Source: Zeugodacus cucurbitae (taxonomy: Eukaryota > Arthropoda > Insecta > Diptera > Tephritidae). Taken from it: a DNA stretch of 64,000 nucleotides. A model generated the notes under the pieces. It ran no database searches and was not told the DNA's origin. It was given only the letters and a program-made list of their open reading frames with translations. Positions within the stretch are counted from its first letter, which is position 1. The number at the start of each line of letters is the position of its first letter. Location: NCBI RefSeq assembly GCF_028554725.1, contig NC_071669.1:45964501-46028500 (forward strand), written 5' to 3'. Both the position numbers and the translations under genes were made by a program. Shown here piece after piece: positions 1 to 11,215 of the stretch.

Positions 1-1392
1 CCTTGTTCCAATTTGTTTGCATTACTATGGTTTTGCACATATTTTTCCATTTTTTGCGCATTTTTGTGTAGCGATGATGACTAACAAGTTTAGTAACAAG
101 CCAACTTGTTGGCAGCTGCAACTAGGCAACTAACCAAAAGCATACACACACACATACACACGCACATGAAAGCGGATAGTAGAGGATTTGTAAAAATCTG
201 CCAACGCAGCAACACAAAAGCAAAATAGCAAAAATAAAAAAAAAGATGGACGGAAGAGCATACAAAAAGCTGAGCTCATCACGGAACTGCACTAACAGTG
301 TTTGGTGGCAGCAGGACAAAAGGATAACAGCATCAATGAATCCGGCAGAGTGCGTACGCGTATGAAGTTGGCGAGTGAGAGGTAGTTGGTCGCAAGCAAT
401 AGAAGGATGCATTGAAGTTGATGATGAAAGCGAAAACCAGCAAAGCCATTTGTTTGTTGGTTCAACAAGATGTTTGCTCGTTGCAGCAACATCGGCAAAA
501 TGAACTTGTACGTCCGGCTAATGCTGTGTAGACAAAAGCCTGGACGATAGCGCTTTTAGTGTGCCAGCCACCGCATTCATAGGATATTTTTAGGGATAAC
601 AAGCCGGTATGCAATGGACGTACAGCCGGCTCAACATTGAATGTGTGCCTCCGAAAATGAGTTGGTCTAGGTGGTATTGTAAAGTAACGAGAGTTCTATA
701 TTACAAAATGGAACTTGCCGTTGTTGTTGCAGTTGTAGTTGTGCTGCTAGTGTTGTAAGCATGAATTTATTTCGCCAAAGAAAAAGTGATGTTGCAGGCT
801 GTTATTCGCCACAGCTGCGCTTTATTCTGTATGCCGCCTCGGCAGGAGAGCACTATGTGCAGGACATGCGAGCTATCAGCACCAGCAGTGTAATTGAACA
901 TACATTGTAAACGCATTTCGAAATGGAAAAAGTGCGTGCCAATCTAGTTTTGCGTACTTATGCGAGTTTGGGTACTGTTATACGATCTCAGTGTTTATGT
1001 CTGTGTATGTAGGCTGCACCACATATCCTGGTGAATTTCCTTAATTAAAACTGTTATAGGTTCTCTCATATATTTCCCTGTAGGAAAAATCGTTAAATGT
1101 AATTGTGCTTCAAAGCAAAGAGGTTATTTATAGATATAGTCTTTAATTATGCATGCTAACACCTATTTAGGATAGTATGTTTTGCAGGACTGTCTAAGTA
1201 ACTAGTGAAGTGAACAGTACTACGAATAATGAGCGATTTGGAACAAATGTTCAGTGGCAACTAAAAATCTCGATTTTGCGGTATGGAGTGTTGAATTGTA
1301 AAGATCATATGTGGTTTAAAATATGCTGGAAAATTAATATTTTATTAAATGATAACAAAACAAAGGCCTAACTAGCTAAAAAGCTAGTAAGC
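1..1392. other. upstream intergenic DNA, no gene recognised
   Basis: AT-rich DNA upstream of the Iroquois-class gene. The open frames here are short, rich in Cys/Leu/Phe, and explained by composition; none has a recognisable domain. CA/TG runs near 146-170 and TTG/CAG-rich stretches near 715-755 are ordinary for fly noncoding DNA. Nothing else was identified. Confidence 0.6.
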
Positions 1393-2445
1393 GTTCAACG
1401 AGCGGCTCTCGTTAGTATGACACCAACCTTGGCACTTAACGCCTTACTGCATATCATCCATGGACATAGCAGGAAGGTGCATGTCGAAATGCACTTCGAA
1501 TTCATCCCGTTTATTGGATCATTTCCATGCCGCCGTGCCTAAATCTGACAACAACATCTCTGTTCTTATTCCTACAAGGGACGTTTGGGTGGGAAGGAAT
1601 CGCTGCAGGAGAGGCGCGGTGGGCTCAGGTGGAAGTTGGCGGGAAAGGTAGGTGGGGGAGTTTACTGTCGGGAACTCCGTATTAACCTTAGTTTCAGGCC
1701 TCCTGACTATTGAGCGTTTTTCAAGCGGAAGTGGATACTATTAAGGCAGTGGCGAATATATTGCTTCGAAGCGCGGCAACATTTTGGGAGGTGACGATCC
1801 ACTCTGATAGTAGAGCGACGATACTAGCCTTATGCTTATCTTCACTATAACATCGTTATACTTTTCGATTAGATAGGTCTGGGTTCCTGGCTACAGCGGG
1901 TTCGCGGGAAATTGTAAGGCTGATGAGCTTGCAAAGTCAGAAACGTCAGTTTCCCTATTAATAGCAAAAAACATTTAGGAACACCGTTGTCCTATTGCGG
2001 TTTACTACAGGACAGATGGCCCTCGGTTTAGCTGGCGAAACGCTGGTCAGTCAGTAGGTCTCCCGAGTTCTTCAACCTCAGTAAATGTTACCTCTCCTTA
2101 ATCGGAGTTGTTCTAATTGGAAATTGTCCCATCGGGATCCACGCTGTAAGATTAAAAATCTTACTGGATTCTGGCATAGAGGAGGACGAAATGGAATTAT
2201 CTCACCACTTTTTTCTGAAATGTCCCGCCTTTGAGAGAAGAAGAAAAATATTTCTCGGATCTCAGTTTTTCGAACAAGCTCGCGAAACAGCGAATATAAA
2301 TTAAAAAAAACTCTGCAGATTTGAAGTAAGGGCACTTTGTCGACTCCTAATTGCTAATCTAGGGGGAAACTGGCTTCTCAAAGGACTGTCTTTTATAGGC
2401 TATGTGTGCTTCCCTATGGGGAACAGCCTTACAACCTACTTACCT
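1393..2445 (+). mobile_element. decayed 3' part of a non-LTR retrotransposon (RNase H region)
   Basis: The stretch aligns by eye, block by block, with 60955-61975. Translation in shifting frames gives the words QRAALVS and LALNALLHI near 1398-1450, and then the RNase H signature of I-supergroup retrotransposons: an IHSDSR-like word near 1796-1812 and a GHSG..GNC.ADELA-like word near 1890-1935. A cysteine/histidine tail (SHHFFLKCPAF-like, about 2200-2232) follows, then a short 3' untranslated region ending in the words GGGAACAGCCTTACAACC. Stops and frameshifts break the frame throughout, so this is a dead, 5'-truncated copy. Clade assignment (I/Jockey/R1-like) rests on memory of the motifs; the relationship to the 60.9-kb copy is directly visible. 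Confidence 0.8.
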
Positions 2446-3559
2446 ACCTAACATAAGAAAACTGAAACATAATACCGGTAAATAATTTTGATAGCCCCGT
2501 TGACAGAATATGATTATGTTGTCTTTTGGTAAACTGTACACATTAGATCGATCAATATATGAAACACCCCAATAAAATATAAATCAGTCTAAACCTATCG
2601 ATTGATTCTATATACCAAATATGACATTTTTTGTCTCTCCGATATCTTAATTATATTAAGGAATAACACTTTCTGGAACACAATATGATTTGGTGATAAA
2701 AACCATTTTTTTATTTATTAAATGAAAATTAATTATTAATTATAAACTAATAAAAAATTTAAATGTAATTGTTTTTTGTAAACTTACGTAACTAATATAA
2801 TTAGTTCTGCATATAAGTTCTTCTTCAACTATTTTAGAAGAGAAACATAAGCTCTAGCTTTCATTTTATATTATAAAGTTCACTAATTACACCAATGGGA
2901 TTACCATTGGCAAATAATTTAAAACTTATCCAAACTTTAGAACATCTTTCCTAAGTAAATCATGCCGTTAATACTCTATAATTTACAGTTAATTAAGTGT
3001 ATATTTGACAAGCAGTATGCACATATGTACATACATATATATCACTTCATACTTTTTACTTTTCGAAAGTACATGTACATTATATATACTTATTTATACA
3101 TGTTATACATCACATATATTTATGTTTATGTTATGTATGTTATTATATATCTACAATGTATATATGTATTTAGGTAAATCAAACTTTATTTGTATTTAAT
3201 TCAGGAAAGCTTTTGAACCATACACTCCATTTATTTTTTATTAATTTGTCATTTAATAGGCATGCAGACGTTTGAACATACGCTTATTTACTTGCAGTAT
3301 TTACTCATATACACATATACATTAGTGTAGAAATATATGCATACCACACATATGAAAGTTTGCTATGAGGAGTGGCATAGCCAAAAACTTTCTTTGAAAT
3401 CACAAAAACTATTAACCGTAAACCACGCCCATCATCTTATGACCGTAGCGAAAGAGTTGTGTTTCTTACTGCAAACAAAAGCATATAACACGAAAGCAAG
3501 TAAATAAGTCCGGAAAGTAAAAAGTATTCCATTACTATGCGCTATGAATAGCTGGTTAC
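2446..3559. other. AT-rich spacer with TATATG/ACATATG runs
   Basis: Very AT-rich spacer between the retrotransposon relic and the presumed promoter region. From about 3015 to 3175 it is dominated by degenerate TATATG/TACATA repeats. Open frames here are repeat translations (Tyr/Ile/Met-rich) and are not genes. Confidence 0.65.
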
Positions 3560-5701
3560 CCCAGTTGTGGTCGACGAGCGCCATAAAATTACCCCGCCGT
3601 CTGCATATTGTTGGAGGCGTTTGGATGGCCGGCATTCCAGTATGACAACGACTGGAGCTGGGTCTTGCAGCGCGACGCAAGGCGCAGAGCTCGAGTGCAG
3701 CGGAAATGCACTGCAATGCAAGTGAATGCACGGCAGCGAGTAACGAGTTGTTAATTCCGGTTTTTCACGCAAAATGCCTGTGGCGGCGCTGCCATCAACT
3801 GCAGTTGTTCGACGCTCACTTATCACAAGGTGGGTGTGGCCTCTTCGTTGCCACCACACCCCGTGTAGCTGAAATACAGTTGTTTTAGCTTTGTTTTGCA
3901 ATTCAAGAGCAGTGCATTCATTGTACCGTTATTTATCTCTTTTCCGCCACAGTTATACAGGAGCGCCGAAAGTTGTTGCTACACAAGCCGTTGCACGCTC
4001 TTCTCACATACATGAATATGCCGCTTTTCTCCTGTCGTTTTAACCATTTTATTGCGCTCCCGCTCTGTTGCTTGCGCACGCTCTTATCGCATAGCTATGT
4101 GTTGAGCGCTAAGCAAGCGCTGCAACGCCTGTACGAACTCGCAACTAGTTTGTGCTCGAACGTGAATAAGCGCGCATCGGCGAGCAAGTGTGGGCACGCG
4201 AAAACGAGTTTGACGGCCGGCAGCAGCAGTGGCGGCGACGCAATCGAGACGAATATAGTGCGAGGCGTATATGGATTTTATATACCAATACCAGAGAAAA
4301 GAAGCAGCAACGCATCTGTGGAGGGGTGTGGTTGTGTGTTGGGATTGCGTTGCGCCGATCGGCTGCGCCACAGCGCTAATGCAGTGCGTTGCAAGGGCTG
4401 AGATTTTCCAATCGGAAAATACCGGAAGTTGAATAGCGACAGCGACGGTTCTGAGCTGCAAGTATTATGACGAGCATAGAAATCGGCGAGGATCTTATGA
4501 AATAATTATTGCTGTCACGTTTGATTAGTTAATGAATTTGCTATACGCGCGTAATGAACAATGTGGAAATTGGCGAGCGGAATTTCGTAAAGTGAAAATA
4601 AATTGAAAATGCCGACGCAGTAAATTTACAAATACAAATTACTAAAAGTAACTAAACTTATAAATACTAAAATAACCTAAAGTCAGCTAAAGTGAAAAAA
4701 CTACAAATAAATTTTGAACCAACAGATCTTACGACCACAGTAGCGAAAATTGAAGTAAAAAAAAAATAAAATAATAACCCAAGCACAGGCTAGTTCGCCA
4801 GTCAAAGTGTCAAATTACGCCCAAAACAAGTTTTTGGCCGCGCAGTGTTGTTGTTGTTGCTATTGCAGGCGGTTGACAAGATTGTGAAGCATTTTTTTTT
4901 AATTAGAGCAGGCGGCGGGGATTTCGGTTTGAGTTTGTGGTTAAACTGCTTTTAGCATACACATACATATGTTTATATGTATATGTATGTGTCGGCTTGC
5001 AGGCTGTCCAACGAAACCTTGACCCTGTCAACCAAAACAGCAAAAACTATAAAAACAAAGGCAACATTAGCAAAGCCGCCACAACAAAAATAAGTGAACT
5101 CAATTAAAACAACAACACGCTTTTAGCAAGCGGCGACCGTAAGTAGTCAACGCCATTAGAATGTTGACCTGTCAAAGTGTGAACCGCTACACATTTTAGA
5201 CTGTAACTAGTAACACATGGCATTCAAATGTCAAGTAAACTGTGAAATAAACATAGTAATGCAGACTTGTAGCTAACAGCTTCTGGGCTTAAACGACGGG
5301 CGTGCGTTCAAACTGTGACCAACGGCCATTTCGTATGTCAGACGGTGGCAAAATGTCGCAACGGTGTTAATGGCATAGCGGTCAGGTGTGTAAGAGTTTT
5401 AAGTAACGTGCGCAGACGAATAAACAAAAAAAAATAGTAATAATATACAGTTATTTCCAAATGAAATCGAAAATGAAAGCATAACGTGTATTAAAGATCA
5501 AACGGACTTTGTTGAGTTCAAACAAAATAAAATCGGTAGTAGACTAAAAATTATGGTTTTACTATTCAAATTCGTTGTCTGTGTCAATGCTTTGCATATT
5601 TTGTTTATGTGTGATGAAACATTTTGAAACCTAACCGCAACTTAAATAGTTTAAAACCAAAAAAGTGCAATTCATTAATTTCGTAGTGTTGAGCATTTAT
5701 A
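3560..5701 (+). promoter_or_regulatory. probable promoter and 5' leader of the Iroquois-class gene
   Basis: Base composition changes sharply at about 3560. From there to about 4450 the DNA is GC-richer, with CAGC/GCGC words. From about 4450 to 5701 it becomes purine- and CAA-rich (many AAAACAA and AACTAAA words), typical of a long fly 5' untranslated leader, and it runs into the start codon at 5702. A TATATACC word at about 4279-4286 could be a TATA box, but no transcription start can be fixed from sequence. Several upstream ATGs exist, including a 4-codon uORF at 4609-4623 and a 24-codon uORF at 5553-5627. Long leaders are usual for ara/caup orthologues; exact limits are inference. Confidence 0.4.
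5553..5627 (+). other. upstream open reading frame (24 codons) in the presumed leader
   Basis: An ATG at 5553 opens a 24-codon frame (starting MVLLFKFVVC) that closes with TGA at 5625-5627, 74 bases before the main start codon. The encoded peptide is hydrophobic with several Cys and Phe, which could equally be chance in T-rich DNA. If the leader is transcribed through here, initiation at this uORF would be expected to lower translation of the main frame. No conservation data are available. Confidence 0.3.
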
Positions 5702-5752
5702 ATGGCTGCTTATGCGCAATACAATGGCTGCGGTTATCCGTCGGCGAATCAA
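5702..5752 (+). CDS. ara: Iroquois-class homeobox protein (araucan/caupolican), coding exon 1
   Basis: ATG with A at -3 and G at +4 opens a 17-codon exon encoding MAAYAQYNGCGYPSANQ, followed immediately by a consensus donor GTAAGT at 5753 (phase 0). The MAAY.Q....G.P.A.Q start is the conserved N-terminus of Drosophila Araucan and Caupolican, and a very short first coding exon followed by a long intron fits that family. These proteins are TALE-class homeodomain transcription factors. They act in the nucleus to specify proneural domains, dorsal eye and thoracic/wing territories. This exon alone leans to caupolican (A-Q start, ANQ end); exon 2 and overall length lean to araucan. Iroquois-class identity is near certain; the paralogue symbol is provisional. 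Confidence 0.9.
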
Positions 5753-7094
5753 GTAAGTTAATAAGTCTGAATTTTTAATTATCTATATACTAAATTATGA
5801 TTATTATGTATTATATACTGGAAATTATCAATAAAGAATGGAATTTATTCCAGCAAAATCACGCACTAATTATTAATGGTATACAAATATAGTTATTCGA
5901 AAATATACTTTATGTATTATAAAATATAATATTATAAACAAAAATATCACAATTTTTACATTAAGACTGGAAAATTTAACATTATCTGGAAAGTATAGCT
6001 TCAAATACTGCAGAATTTTCGAATTATATATATTTATATTATTTACGTATTATTTAGTCGAAAGCAACTGTAAACTATGTTAGAACTTGAATGGACACTG
6101 TTCGGAGAAATCAAATATTCGAAAATGTATGAAAAAATGCAATTTTTAATTTTTTAATTATTTTAAATTATTTTAATTTATTATATTTAATTACAAATTC
6201 ATATTTAAATCTCTTTAGAGGGCTAAAAAAGAACTTCCTTTGGAGAACTAGCATTCTCCCGCTTAGATAATTATATCCTGTTTTGTTTGATTTATTGTCT
6301 GATTGTTCTCGTACCGTTTTCTTATATTAGAGATTAGTCGGAAATATTCTATCTCATAAAAAAATGCAAGAAATGAATTGTAAATTCGTTTATCAGCTCA
6401 TAATTTTAAACTTATGATGTGATTGATATATAAAAAAATATGTCATAAGTCACCACTCTGCATGCTATGATGAGCGATTTTCTATATTTAATTTCGAATT
6501 GGATACTAAAGAAAACTAAAAAGTGGTAATTAACACAATAATCAGCCATATGCATTTTCTTATCCCCATGTAAGTGTACATCATAACTATTCATAAGTAA
6601 TTAGAGACTCATAAAAGAGGCGAGACACCGTTGAAAGCTGATTTAAAAAGAATTAATACCATGTACTTTATTTAAGGAAAATCTTTCATTTATGATTATT
6701 CCCTGTTCTAAATAAAATGCCATAATAGTTCTCTAGATGTTCGTTTTGATTTCCGTTAATGAGTATATTTTTTCAAAGTCTCCTCATAAAATCCACCTAA
6801 GATATGTGATGAGCCACATTTGAATAAGCGATTTGTCCCCATCTCAATTTCTCTCACTAGTTGATATCCAGACGTTCTTTCCTCTAGAATTTAAACAACA
6901 ATTTATTAATTAATTTGTAGTCTCTTCAATCTTTCTTCAATAATCTTGATAATAATTCTTTTAATTAGCAGCCATTCAAATTGGATTATTCGCACCAATT
7001 CCGAACTGGGTAACTGTTTAACGCTGTAGATTAATATTTCTTACGCCCTAAATGCCGCAAAAACAGTTCTACATAATTTTTTCATAAAGGGAGA
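5753..7094. other. AT-rich intronic DNA, nothing identified
   Basis: Strongly AT-rich, with TTAATT/TATTTA words and no coding potential, transposon motif or repeat that I could recognise. Confidence 0.6.
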
Positions 7095-7340
7095 TATTTA
7101 GACTTGTGGTTTTCACTGAGGAGTTCGTTTTTTGACAGCTGTTACTTGATTTATACTTAGTTTAGTTTGTCTTTTCATAATGAACAGACTATCTATGAAA
7201 CGTCGTTTCATGCTGACATACGCCCCACTTGAAGCAAAAAGTGGTCGAAAATTGTGCTTCTTTGCTGAAGTCCAGCCACGGCGGTCACATGCCTTATCTT
7301 TAAATCAAAGCTAAATTCCTGGCCATAACGTTAAATATTT
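7095..7340 (+). mobile_element. possible mariner-like relic, 5' leader and extreme termini only
   Basis: The segment around 7155-7205 reads TTTGTCTTTTCATAATGAACAGACT. It resembles the start region of a mariner transposase family whose protein begins MNRL. After a few codons the similarity ends, and 7255-7330 resembles the trailing end of such elements. The recall of the family is from memory and the copy would be an internally deleted remnant of about 250 bp. Weak call; alignment to mariner consensus sequences would decide it. Confidence 0.3.
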
Positions 7341-8989
7341 ATTTTATTTTTTCTTAAAAACCACACTCTAATAAAAAACACCATTTACAACCCAGATTTA
7401 ATAAAAAACTTGGATACACCAATTTCATGGAACTATGCCGAACAATGTTCCATAATCATAAATTATAGATACTACTCAAGTCTCAAGAATGACTTATTAT
7501 TTTTAACATAAATTATAATAATCTAAGATGTGGGCTCCACTGCTACTTCTACTTGAAGCCATTCTAAGGCTTTTGATACATTTATTTTAACATCATGTAC
7601 ATATATATGTACGAGTATATTTAAAATTTTTTTTAAAGGAGCTTATGTTCCGTTAAATTAAGATTTTCTTGAAAAATTAAATTCACTAAATTGCTAACAA
7701 TGATAATTTTTGCTTGATCTGCTTTGCTTGAATTTGATCAAACAGTTTTTCATAAATTTTCATACGGCTGGGACTTTCAACTCTAGATAACTATTTAAAT
7801 GCACAACGTAAATCAATATGTCTTTCATTTGCCAAGCCAAAAATAAAATTGTAATACCAATGAGAAATTAGCGCACATAGCATTTGAAATGCCTGAGAAT
7901 ATCTTTCATTAATTTGTTTACATCATACCAACTCTTTCATAAAAAAGCAAATAAATATGTACAAATACTCCCAATGTATGCGCCCTACTCAATTAAATTG
8001 CTCCACCCGACCAGTTGCATGTCCTTCCAACAACTGCATGAAAAAATCCATGTAATGCCACGAAATCAATGTGATCACACACCAGTCGCTGATCGCTGAT
8101 GGCTGATCGCTGCTACCGAACGTTGACGATCACTTGTCATCATCACTGTGCCCTGGCATATCACGCACATCGCAACGTGCTAATCATAACGATCTGTCAT
8201 AATTCCATCATGCATTTTTGACAAGCATCCGCACAGAATATTTATGAGTCCTCTGGGCCCTGCAAAGGGACACAAACACACCTACAAGCAAACGATCCAC
8301 AATGACAGCTGAAGTGAAGTAACAGTCCGAATTGTTGTCGTCGCAGTTGAGTGGCACGATCAGCTACTGCACAGCGCATTGTTGCACGCCACAAATGCCA
8401 TTTGTATGAATGCTGATGGACTGCAGCATATTTAACCACAAGTTGTTGCAATAGGAATGAGTGTTACAGGTAGGAGATGCGAATGCGATCGCACAAAAAT
8501 ATCACACGATTTTATTGGAATCACGTCGCACGATGGCACAACCACGGGCCGCTCGAGCCGCGGAGGAAACAGCAATTCCAAGCAACGAATGAATTGGTGG
8601 CTCAGCTGTGGACGCAGGCTGGCTGGCTGTTATGAGCATGCGATGGGAATTCGCATTGACATTTTCTGCTGCATTCCAATTTGAAGTTTTTCATGCCAAA
8701 AGTGAATGCCGGCTGATGGTTGACGCTGATGATGTTGCCACTTGCAGCTTGTGGTTGTTTTGCTCTAGCTGCAACGGTGGGTTGGGCTGTGCCGAGTCGA
8801 CTTGATAAATATAAATATACAAACACACACTCACTCTCAGTGTTTTTTTTTTGGTTTCCTGTTTGTTGTGGGCCGTATCCACATCCCGTATGCAAGTGGG
8901 CATTGCCGGTTTTTCGCTTTCACAATTTATCAATAAATTATTCAGCGTAGTTTTTCCATGGAACATCGTAAATCATTCATTCATCGATG
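7341..8989. other. intronic DNA; moderately GC-rich block from about 8000 (candidate regulatory)
   Basis: The first 650 bases are AT-rich with nothing recognisable. From about 8000 to 8900 the sequence becomes less AT-rich and non-repetitive, apart from a local direct repeat of GCTGATCGCTG at about 8086-8112. Such blocks in Iroquois introns could be enhancers; this is inference from composition and locus only. Confidence 0.35.
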
Positions 8990-9185
8990 CACTGCCTCGC
9001 TAGTTCACAGTTTAAAGTGAAGTCACTTGACTTTAGCCGACTTGACTGGGCTTGACTAGCGTTTGGGGTTCACAGCCAACAGTCACTTACTTACTTGCTT
9101 ACTTAGTTCACTTGACTTGGCTTCAGCGCTTTCGGTTTGAGTTCAGTTCATTTGAGTTTCATCGGTTCTTGCTCGACTTGATTTG
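8990..9185. promoter_or_regulatory. cluster of CACTTGA / GACTTGA motifs
   Basis: Within about 190 bases the words CACTTGA (9024-9030 and 9109-9115) and GACTTGA or GCTTGAC (about 9039-9057 and 9174-9181) recur, interspersed with CACTTAC and CTTACTTG. CACTTGA is the reverse complement of TCAAGTG, the core bound by NK-2-class homeodomain proteins (Tinman, Vnd, Bagpipe). The array could be a binding-site cluster or simply a degenerate simple repeat built on ACTTG. Function is not shown. Confidence 0.3.
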
Positions 9186-9189
9186 GTTT

Positions 9190-10287
9190 TTATTTATTGC
9201 TTATGCCGCTATAACAGACATGATGCACTCACCGCATTCTGTAGTCTTCAAGTTATTCAATATGTCACTATGAATTCACATGCAATAGTGGTGGCGTTCT
9301 TGCTTGCGCGAGGAAAACTTATCAGAAGAGATATATGGACATGCTCTGTGTTCGTATTTAGGGATATATGCTTATAAGTGTTTGTTTATTGGAGTAAACT
9401 CAATCAAAGTTCAATTGATATGAATAGGTTGCATGTGATTCAAAATTAGTTTGTTTGATAAATAGTTCCGAAGCAATTACTTGATATACATTATTTAATG
9501 GAAATTTTACTGCTATCCCAGGCTATCATATTCGAATTATAAATAAGTACATGGAAAGTTGAATTATACAAATACGCTTGTATGTACTTGTAAGAAGCAT
9601 TTCCCGTTGAAAGGTATCGCTATTAGATGAAAAGCACTCAAGTATATTTCTGTATTCGCTAGAGTTCCTAATATTTAGAGTTATTTAAAAGTCTTCCAAA
9701 ATTGACCATAATGATGACCCTCAACCCGAAAACTGGAAATCATTTATTAGGTTTATTAGGAGCTAATTGATCAATTAACCGGCCTCTGCTCGATTAAAAC
9801 GCTTATAAAGATGAAATGCAACTCTGCGACAAAGCTGAATTTTTTGATAAAAAAAGCTACGGTAGATGTCGCTGCTAAAAGGTATCAATCAGCTGATGAA
9901 ACTTATCAACTTCTTATAAAAAGCAAAAACAAAAATGTATAACAGCTGATCGGTTATAGAGAAGCCGGCAGTGTAAAAGGCAAAAAAGGAATCGAGCGAA
10001 ATTGTATTAATTATAAGGGTTATGAGCAATGCCTATGCATTAGGGAACGCGCCGTCTTATTTTCTTAACATATCCTTATCAGTTTTACCGATATCCAATA
10101 TATACTTAATAAAGTCTAACGGTATGTCGAATATATTTATATTGGGTATAATTAATTCGTTGTTGGCATTGAACTAAAATGTAAAAAAAGTTTATTATTA
10201 AGATAAATAACCTACTAACTTATGTACTTGTATATATTTGGCATAACCTCAAATAAGATAACGAAAATCATTTTGCGGTCTAATATA
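9190..10287. other. intronic DNA, nothing identified
   Basis: AT-rich intron sequence. A stretch at about 9825-9960 with repeated CAGCTGAT words was noticed but not assigned to any family. Confidence 0.55.
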
Positions 10288-10405
10288 CAGTTGAACTTCC
10301 CTAACTCGAATCACCAGAATCCACAAACAAAAACTTCCAGTTAGAGATACTTCCGAGTTAAGGAAGGACTTTTTATTGCCAATTCGAATTAGTGACGTTC
10401 AACTG
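10288..10405. mobile_element. 118-bp MITE with CAGTTGAAC terminal inverted repeats (pogo-like)
   Basis: It begins CAGTTGAACTTCCCTAACTCGAA after a TA and ends with GTTCAACTG, giving short terminal inverted repeats. The same left end occurs at 38756, where a 546-bp relative carries the same terminal and internal ACTCGAA/TTCGAGTT words. CAGT-type ends next to TA suggest the pogo/Tigger branch of Tc1-mariner. There is no coding capacity, so it is a deletion derivative. Confidence 0.65.
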
Positions 10406-10524
10406 TTCATATATAAAGTGGAAGTTGGAAATCATTACATCTGAGCGAGTACTGGCGTTAATAACGATGCCACACCTAATAAGCTCCAGTACTATCTTTA
10501 CAGTTAAATGACCCTGATGTTTCT

Positions 10525-10925
10525 TGTTGGACAGTTAGGTTTGAGTTAGGCACGAAGGCTGTTCCCTAAGAACGAAACACACTTAGACTAATAAGGACAT
10601 TGCTTTGTAACGCCAGAAAAAAATTTAAATTTAAGAATCCACCAAGCGTCTAGAACCTACCACAAAAGGAAATCTGCAGAGGCTTTTTACATCTATAACC
10701 AATGAACTTTTTCGTAGATCTTGCAAAGGTGGGACATTCAAATTGGAAACGCTGTGAAGATTCCACCTCATACTCTCTGGCATCCGGTAAAGTGAATCCC
10801 GATGGGACAGTGGCCGATTAGAACTCCTATGACTAGAGAAATATTGACCTTGTTGAGGGCGAAGAGTTCCCTCGACCTCTTGCGATTTAGTTTGGGCCAG
10901 AAGGATCTAGCGGCAGTTACAAGAC
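10525..10925 (-). mobile_element. decayed 3' end of RNase H-type non-LTR retrotransposon
   Basis: On the minus strand this matches the 3' parts of the relics at 1393-2445 and 60955-61975. It has the block around ARSFWPKLN and LFALNKV, then a FQFECPTFAR word equivalent to FLLECPAFAR, then the GGGAACAGCCTT 3' untranslated word near 10550. It is 5'-truncated and broken by stops. Because it lies inside the duplicated unit, an identical copy sits at 17398-17798. Confidence 0.75.
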
Positions 10926-11099
10926 ACACAATAAAACAATATTATGCCAGAAAGTGAGGACAAGTCCACTTATAAAATGTGAAATCACAGTTTTCCCTCT
11001 CTACTTTGAACCCTAAATACTACTAACATTATTTGTAACTTCATTTTGGACTTAGTTGTATCTCGGTAGTTACACGATAATGCTTTTACAGACAAATTT

Positions 11100-11215
11100 A
11101 CGAACATCCCGAAATCGAGGTATTTGTCATTCTGATCATTTTGATATATATACATATGTATGTACATATACGTGTATAACTCTATATCTAACTCGTTTAG
11201 TTTAGTTTAGTAGTT
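11100..11215 (+). mobile_element. 3' fragment of the dispersed hairpin-ended repeat
   Basis: The words CATTCTGATCATTTTGATATATATAC and AACTCTATATCTAACTCGTTTAG (quoted here only as family hallmarks, separated by TATG repeats) match the 3' part of the repeat seen at 26728-27720 and 42601-43730. Only about 115 bases are recognisable. It is duplicated at 17973-18088. Confidence 0.5.

Noticed and set aside
3973..4461. Overlapping open frames of 142 and 125 codons on opposite strands
   Set aside because: Both arise in the GC-richer presumed promoter block; GC-rich DNA lowers stop frequency, and neither product has a known motif.
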